Part shown: piece by piece, positions 61,910 through 64,000 of the stretch
Layout: the number at the start of each line of letters is the position of its first letter
How positions within the stretch are numbered: the first letter of the stretch is position 1
DNA from: Alentia gelatinosa
Lineage: Eukaryota; Annelida; Polychaeta; Phyllodocida; Polynoidae
Direction of reading: 5' to 3'
Assembly: GCA_950022655.1 (NCBI GenBank)
Contig: OX465588.1
Location: 23,794,527-23,858,526, forward strand
DNA length: 64,000 nt
Notes under the pieces: model-generated
What the model saw: only the letters and a program-made list of their open reading frames with translations
Told to the model about the DNA's origin: nothing
The model's database searches: none
Made by a program: the position numbers and the translations under genes

Positions 61910-63775
61910 CCGGGGAACAAACTGATGATAAAACGTAGTCTATTATTGAGAACGGCACACACCCACATACCCTGCCAAGTTAAGGAAGAGGATATAGAGA
62001 CATATAGTGTGCTGCAAATACTAACCCTTCACTACTTGCATGCAAAAATATTGTTTCGGTAATTTTTTCTTTATCGTTTGGGTAATTGTGTTTGTGATTG
62101 TTGATAACAAAATATTATCGAGACGCGGTAACATAAAATCAAAACCTCATTTGTTTCGGCTATCACTTCACCAAATTCCATATAGAAATATATGACGGCC
62201 AAGACTATAACTCATTCAGTTTTACGATATTACTTGAGAATTTGTAGCTGGTTCTCACCTTGCTATTTGCTGTAGGCAGATGTCGGCTGTACCATGTTCT
62301 CGAGTCGTCTCTTCTCTCACGCCCCACCGCATGTCCACAGACCCGAAGTCCATCCCGAGGATGTTACACAGGCGGCGGAGGAACGGGAACACGTCTGTAC
62401 CACAAACATCATGCTATTAGCTGTTTTGTGGAGTTGGTTTGTTTATGATCTTTATTTTCACCCTCTTTTAAATGTTTTTACTATACTGGAGTATTCTGTG
62501 AGGCTTGACATCTCCTATCTTCTATTGTCTCCAGTTTCTCAGGTACTTGCCCAGTTTTGGAACGCACAGGTGGTTTAGACTATCAAACTAGGGGGGGGGG
62601 GGCGGGGGGAGGGTAACACCTGTACACCTGTACTTCTACCAACAGACAGGAGGCGGTGGGGGGGGGGGGGGGGGAGAGGATATTTCCTCTCATATACGCC
62701 AGGTGTGAAATACAGCCAAGACACGTCCATATATAAGGCCTGGCCGTATATATATCTCTAGAAAATACACTGTCCATGCTTTTTATTCCTGAAGTTGGTA
62801 GTTCGGGTGTTCCACAGGGACCCTATCTTTTACTCTATAGATTTTTTGTATTTGTTTACTTTAATGTTACAGGCGGGGGTCGGTGGCACGAGGGACGGGT
62901 ATAACTCTATGGTCCGTTCAATTATCTTCTGAACTTATATCAGTTTGTTTGATCATGTGACATGCCGAATAAGGTAATCATCATTAGATGAAAGGTAAAA
63001 TTTAATCATACATAGCTAAATACTGAAACCTCATTAGCAGGTACCAGAGCTCGGAAAAACACTTGTATGACACTTGCTGTACATGGGATATTCATCTGAC
63101 CTCACTGACCTTTCATGAGCTGGTTCCGTTCTGCCTTTGTGTCTGTGAAGGTCGAGCTGAGAAAGATGGTGACCTTGGAGCTGTGTGGTCTGATGTCGTC
63201 AAGGTCATGCAGGTCACCTTCGAGAATACGAGTGACAACCGCCTGGCCCAGGATACCAATAAATGTGATTATATATACTATATGTAGTGGTATTATTAAG
63301 TGATTTTTTGGTAAACCCTTTTATTGTATATCTAATTTTATATGTAAGATCATTATATTAGAGAGATATCAAATAGAGGGTCTTTTTCTTTCTTTCTGGT
63401 GTTTTTCGAATATTCACATATATTCAATAAAATTGGTTCTTTGTGGCTTATTTCCAAAACCAAGCGAGCAAAATTCAAGTACTCTTTAGCATGTCCATAT
63501 CTTACCCTGGCCACGGATTTCCTTTGCGTGTTCGCCAGTTTCTCGGCACGCTGCAGGTACCCTTTCCATTGGTATCGCTCGGTCCTCAGTTTGCCGTCCC
63601 ATAATTCGGCGTTCGTCGCTTCCTCCAGCCTCTCTCTCCACGTGGGCCCGCCTTTGATGACATCATTGCTGTCATTGTCAGCGTGATGTGATTTCTTCAG
63701 CGGCACTCCGCTCCAGGGTGGGTGTTCTCTGGGGCCGACCTTGTTTTTTTGTGCTAGAGAACTTCCGCAACCCAT
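42551..63775 (-). CDS. NWD1-like: NWD1-like NACHT and WD40 repeat protein, 16 coding exons, 1628 residues
   Basis: Predicted signal-transduction NTPase of the STAND class. Order: MGCGSS N-terminus (Gly2 myristoylation and Cys3 palmitoylation likely, so membrane-associated); DUF4062-type domain (about 113-215, VTIFLSSTFTD and FGSVDMRWGVREE); NACHT domain with Walker A GTPGSGKT (457-464) and Walker B LLIVLDSVDQL (544-554); helical linker; then about 12-14 WD40 repeats from about residue 972 to the end, enough for two seven-bladed propellers. NWD1 and NWD2 of vertebrates have this order and similar length (from memory, about 1560-1740 residues). Sixteen exons keep frame, 4887 nt with stop. Ligand and partners unknown; WD propellers usually sense or bind proteins and NTP drives oligomerisation. 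NWD1 versus NWD2 versus TEP1-like orthology is not settled by eye. Confidence 0.88.
43610..44350. repeat. Diverged satellite of about 180 bp in the last intron
   Basis: Four diverged copies of a unit marked by AGAACTGGCTGTCGAAAAT, starting near 43676, 43864, 44042 and 44213. Shared blocks include TTATATACCTGGATCATG and GGCCACATAGCAAAAA. Non-coding. Confidence 0.65.
44907..45069 (+). repeat. Dispersed repeat, copy 2
   Basis: Diverged copy of 3001-3143: same AGACTTGCTCAAGTCTTTGA start and GGACTGGAGCCAGTTTA end, same orientation. Confidence 0.55.
45189..45213. repeat. Poly-G run in the last intron
   Basis: An uninterrupted G run of over 20 bases, about 105 bp inside the intron from the exon 15 donor. 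Length may be affected by assembly error. Confidence 0.8.
45318..45558 (-). CDS. NWD1-like gene exon 15, WD40
   Basis: Encodes GTKKRQIHLFDQKTLSPGP, a Gly/Glu/Asp-rich loop (DLGSDLGAARGSDLGGGEGA) and WIWSVCLHPSKDDVAALSGS. Acceptor TGTGTAACAG, donor CTGGG then GTGAGT. Confidence 0.87.
45965..46100 (-). CDS. NWD1-like gene exon 14, WD40
   Basis: Encodes EDAYNYAGVQVFPFKLTDSS then ending GLNKKYIAV. Acceptor AACCATTCAG, donor GTCG then GTAAGT, phase 1. Frame joins both neighbours. Confidence 0.83.
46447..46737. mobile_element. MITE, GGCCCGGCGTCCACC family, copy 2
   Basis: 291 bp, ends TAAGGCCCGGCGTCCACCTA and TAGGTGGACACCGAGCTTTA. Interior aligns in reverse orientation with 22235-22517 (shared GTAGACATATGTCTA and GAAACGTGGTTAACTGC). 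Lies in intron 13. Confidence 0.75.
46998..47566. mobile_element. Non-autonomous piggyBac-related element in intron 13
   Basis: TTAA (46994-46997) is followed by CCCTTTAACAGC, one base different from the left end of the big piggyBac element. Next come two copies of a subterminal unit with GATGCCTCCAGGCAT, parallel to the GATGCCTTAAGGCAT array there. A degraded right end (GCAGGGAAAGGA, 8 of 12 matching) precedes TTAA at 47567-47570. No transposase frame inside. Confidence 0.55.
47615..47852 (-). CDS. NWD1-like gene exon 13, WD40
   Basis: Starts VPEVDGLPFNVLLASHNRKY and includes FVRIYEKSRLG and WTVDDSRIVILNDGHAGNYT. Acceptor AATTACAG, donor ACC then GTAGGT. Phase 2 in, phase 0 out. Confidence 0.87.
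48740..49480. repeat. Intronic insert with recurring TGATCCACCA motifs
   Basis: GC-richer block in intron 12 where GATCCACCA or its complement TGGTGGATC recurs (near 48811, 48930, 49087, 49150, 49297). No coding pattern. Similar in style to the block at 29040-29720 but with a different motif; class unknown. Confidence 0.35.
49490..49858. repeat. Minisatellite running up to the exon 12 donor
   Basis: Diverged units of about 50-60 bp built around ACCAGGGTACTACAAATGTG and GTAAATCAAGTCATAG. The last unit reaches the exon 12 donor (49852), whose intronic bases GTTTGTAGTACCCTGGTGG are part of the repeat. Confidence 0.7.
49853..50118 (-). CDS. NWD1-like gene exon 12, WD40
   Basis: Encodes EPEVLPKQHHGHVTCVQFTH, then SCSADFMVIVWHVKQRR and SASQDTTLNIWNY, two clear WD40 repeats. 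Acceptor TTCTAACAG, donor GGCAG then GTTTGT (not the strongest form), phase 2. Confidence 0.9.
50880..51302 (-). CDS. NWD1-like gene exon 11, WD40
   Basis: 141 codons from VKVNFRTDEAAHSKPITGL to LWADGES. Repeats include ASCSKDGTVKLWCMKTCREQ and ATGSDWNTVELWADGE. Phase 0-0, donor TCT then GTGAGT. Confidence 0.9.
51380..52010. repeat. 34-bp-type minisatellite interrupted by a MITE, next to exon 10
   Basis: Units like CAACTTTGCCTCAGGACAAG followed by TTCATCC occur at 51380-51490 and in quick succession at 51790-52010. The MITE at 51643-51789 directly abuts the second block. The array lies within intron 10, its last unit about 50 bp from the exon 10 donor. Confidence 0.75.
51643..51789. mobile_element. 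MITE, TTTATCTCACCCC family
   Basis: 147 bp with perfect 15-bp inverted ends TTTATCTCACCCCTG and CAGGGGTGAGATAAA, and the internal motif AATGTTAAGCCTATCC near the right end. Intact-looking copy. Confidence 0.75.
52056..52282 (-). CDS. NWD1-like gene exon 10, WD40
   Basis: Completes the first WD repeat (GAYIASTGQDGTLRIWDAQT) and a second ending STLITGSEDGFLQAWTRAGG. Strongly GC-rich compared with its introns. Donor AAG then GTGAGT. Confidence 0.9.
53703..53824. repeat. Hairpin (foldback) element, copy 2
   Basis: Arms 53703-53742 and 53783-53824 (about 40 bp, TACCATGATTTCGATCTG type), loop with ATTACTACGCGTCAACT as at 40811-40957. Its right edge is about 10 bases from the exon 9 donor. Confidence 0.65.
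53836..53927 (-). CDS. NWD1-like gene exon 9, start of WD40 region
   Basis: Encodes MEPENINEDPCDLTLRGHTS then GVRCCQYSPD, the first WD40 repeat. Acceptor TTGGTGCAG, donor GATG then GTGAAT, phase 2 to 1. Short (92 nt) but fixed by frame and by the join SPD-GAYIAS. Confidence 0.85.
54373..54509 (-). CDS. NWD1-like gene exon 8, linker before WD40
   Basis: Encodes VVSSHLQFLLHEPSAIYQMI, then SDMNPTRALLAGVDRSFYPL, helical linker typical between NACHT and WD40 in this family. The donor GTGTACGTAG is chosen because only it keeps frame with exon 9. Confidence 0.83.
54731..55286. mobile_element. Inverted-repeat element with poly-G/poly-C ends and internal tandem repeats
   Basis: Left end GGCGTCAGAATA then a long G-rich run; right end a C run then TGTTCTGACGCC, so the ends are complementary. 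The interior (54890-55220) has about five copies of a 65-70 bp unit with TCTGACTTTTTAGCATGCAA and CCTTGACTTTTCAC. Non-coding, in intron 7. Confidence 0.6.
55358..55501 (-). CDS. NWD1-like gene exon 7, post-NACHT helical region
   Basis: DLYELEKLVSDLEFLEAKFE, then CMAVLKMAAMGDCPPLLKAI. Phase 0-0, acceptor TTACTTCAG, donor AAG then GTGAGT. Confidence 0.87.
55886..55990 (-). CDS. NWD1-like gene exon 6, post-NACHT region
   Basis: VTGQPLMFSGKRGESQ, then NKRKLRELPYHLLKCG. The ELPYHLL motif directly before DLYELEKLVSDLEFL is typical of NACHT-WD proteins. 105 bp, phase 0-0. Confidence 0.85.
56117..56926. mobile_element. 0.8-kb inverted-repeat DNA transposon, copy 2
   Basis: Ends GGGCCCTGTTTTTTAGTCAC and GTCGTGATTTAAAAACAGGG plus CCC. 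Same interior as 39327-40170. Sits in intron 5 of the NWD1-like gene. Confidence 0.7.
56984..57363. repeat. Foldback element in intron 5
   Basis: Left arm 56984-57070 (GGGAGCCAAAGTGAACCC type) is complementary to right arm 57285-57363 (GGGTTCACTTTGGCTCCC). The middle is AT-rich and non-coding. The left end TACTAGACCTATAGGGAG recalls the TTAAGCCTATGGAG motif of the small MITEs. Confidence 0.55.
57631..57807 (-). CDS. NWD1-like gene exon 5, winged-helix / helical region
   Basis: VRQTAAERYLDRCFPTFRQA, then AHRTLADYFEGKW and ending MENRM. HRxLADYFxGxW is usual in NACHT-WD proteins after the NACHT. Phase 0-0. Confidence 0.88.
58302..58465. repeat. Tandem copies of the exon 4 end and donor, inside intron 4
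   Basis: Three units of about 55 bp starting at 58302, 58358 and 58411. Each contains, on the minus strand, a diverged form of the exon 4 end and its donor, ACTATAGACAG then GTGAGTTG. The genuine copy is at 58856-58920. Confidence 0.75.
58906..60673 (-). CDS. NWD1-like gene exon 4, NACHT NTPase core
   Basis: Very long exon (1768 nt), residues about 180-769. It opens with RCRKESCGPAFLTLLGNKYG (end of the DUF4062-type domain), then DENNVPPLYILKP, a charged helical linker, Walker A GTPGSGKT (457-464), Walker B LLIVLDSVDQL, and further NACHT and winged-helix sequence to LYSWYYRQ. One uninterrupted frame. Acceptor CTTTCCAG, donor CAG then GTGAGT. Confidence 0.92.
61584..61658. repeat. (TA)n microsatellite in intron 3
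   Basis: About 75 bp of pure TA. Frames across it are artefacts. Confidence 0.95.
61843..61908. repeat. (TA)n microsatellite in intron 3, second tract
   Basis: About 66 bp of pure TA, 185 bp from the first tract. Confidence 0.95.
62259..62394 (-). CDS. NWD1-like gene exon 3, DUF4062-type domain
   Basis: Encodes VFPFLRRLCNILGMDFGSVD, then MRWGVREE and ADICLQQIA, the centre of the N-terminal domain. Acceptor GTGGTACAG, donor GCAAG then GTGAGA, phase 1 to 2. Confidence 0.9.
62588..62695. repeat. G-rich module, related to 40406-40515
   Basis: Two G runs around CCTGTACTTCTACCAACAGA and ending AGAGGATATTTCC. Complementary to blocks at 40406-40515. Confidence 0.5.
63110..63242 (-). CDS. NWD1-like gene exon 2, DUF4062-type domain start
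   Basis: Encodes AVVTRILEGDLHDLDD and KVTIFLSSTFTDTKAERNQL, the hallmark first strand and helix of the domain. Phase 0 to 1, donor AAAG then GTCAGT. Confidence 0.88.
63506..63775 (-). CDS. NWD1-like gene exon 1, acylated N-terminus
   Basis: 90 codons from MGCGSSLAQKNKVG to ANTQRKSVAR. Gly2 with Ser5/Ser6 fits the N-myristoylation pattern and Cys3 a palmitoylation site. The rest is charged and partly helical. The ATG is 16 bp after a splice acceptor (TTTGCAG), so it is the first ATG of this exon. Donor AGG then GTAAGA. Confidence 0.85.
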
Positions 63776-63791
63776 TCTGATGACAATACAC
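63776..63791 (-). other. 5' untranslated part of NWD1-like exon 1
   Basis: Sixteen bases between an acceptor-like ATTTGCAG and the ATG. It implies an upstream non-coding exon and promoter, probably beyond position 64000. Nothing else is recognised in 63792-64000. Confidence 0.5.
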
Positions 63792-64000
63792 CTGCAAATG
63801 GAGAAAAAAGTTAAGAATTGAGGCGATTGTTGTATTTACTTAACAACATGCAAATAATGTGATTGCTTTCAATGTAATTGGAGGGGCATTGAATTAATGT
63901 GAATCTGAATGTTGTATCTGGAACATTCATTTTAATGGGAAAATACAATAGACATGAATAAGGAGGAACAATACACAAGCTAAAGTGGATGGGATTCATG

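Noticed and set aside
61477..61968. Frames reading YIYIYI over the TA tracts
   Set aside because: Translation of a dinucleotide microsatellite.
1..64000. tRNA genes, rRNA, CRISPR arrays, reverse transcriptase or retroviral genes
   Set aside because: I looked for tRNA B-box patterns, regular spaced repeats and RT motifs by eye and found none that hold up. A covariance-model search could still find a degenerate tRNA-derived SINE.

Overview
The window is eukaryotic genomic DNA from an invertebrate, most likely a marine mollusc. The evidence is short exons with GT-AG introns of conserved phase, long AT-rich introns full of MITE-like elements, and several copies of a GGACGTTAAAC tail followed by (AAAC)n, a repeat end I associate with molluscan genomes. 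The species assignment is inference. I see no bacterial genes, operons, CRISPR arrays, rRNA or tRNA.

Layout: 1-5905 is repeat-rich intergenic DNA with one possible orphan signal-peptide exon on the minus strand (4372-4432). 5906-14112 is one large piggyBac-type transposon. It has TTAA on both sides, matching 12-bp terminal inverted repeats, an intact two-exon 606-residue transposase, and about 5 kb of non-coding tandem-repeat DNA. 14117-18367 is intergenic. 18379-35447 (+) is a complete 15-exon gene for a 564-residue type I membrane protein: signal peptide, extracellular PLAT domain, eight EGF domains, Ser/Thr-rich stalk, one transmembrane helix and a short basic tail. 35448-42550 is a tail-to-tail intergenic region with old repeats. 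42551-63775 (-) is a complete 16-exon coding region for a 1628-residue NWD1-like STAND protein: MGCGSS acylation signal, DUF4062-type N-terminal domain, NACHT NTPase and a long WD40 region. Its 5' non-coding exon probably lies beyond the window.

Both host gene models were built by hand from splice sites. In each, every exon junction keeps frame and the total is an exact multiple of three (1695 and 4887 nt, stop included), which is the strongest internal support. The two genes converge and have no obvious functional link. One looks like a cell-surface adhesion or receptor protein, the other like an intracellular, membrane-anchored, NTP-driven sensor or scaffold. The piggyBac element is independent of both.

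Much of the remaining DNA is mobile: at least six short inverted-repeat families, several present twice in the window, plus intronic minisatellites. Some of these repeats lie directly against splice donors of the NWD1-like gene.
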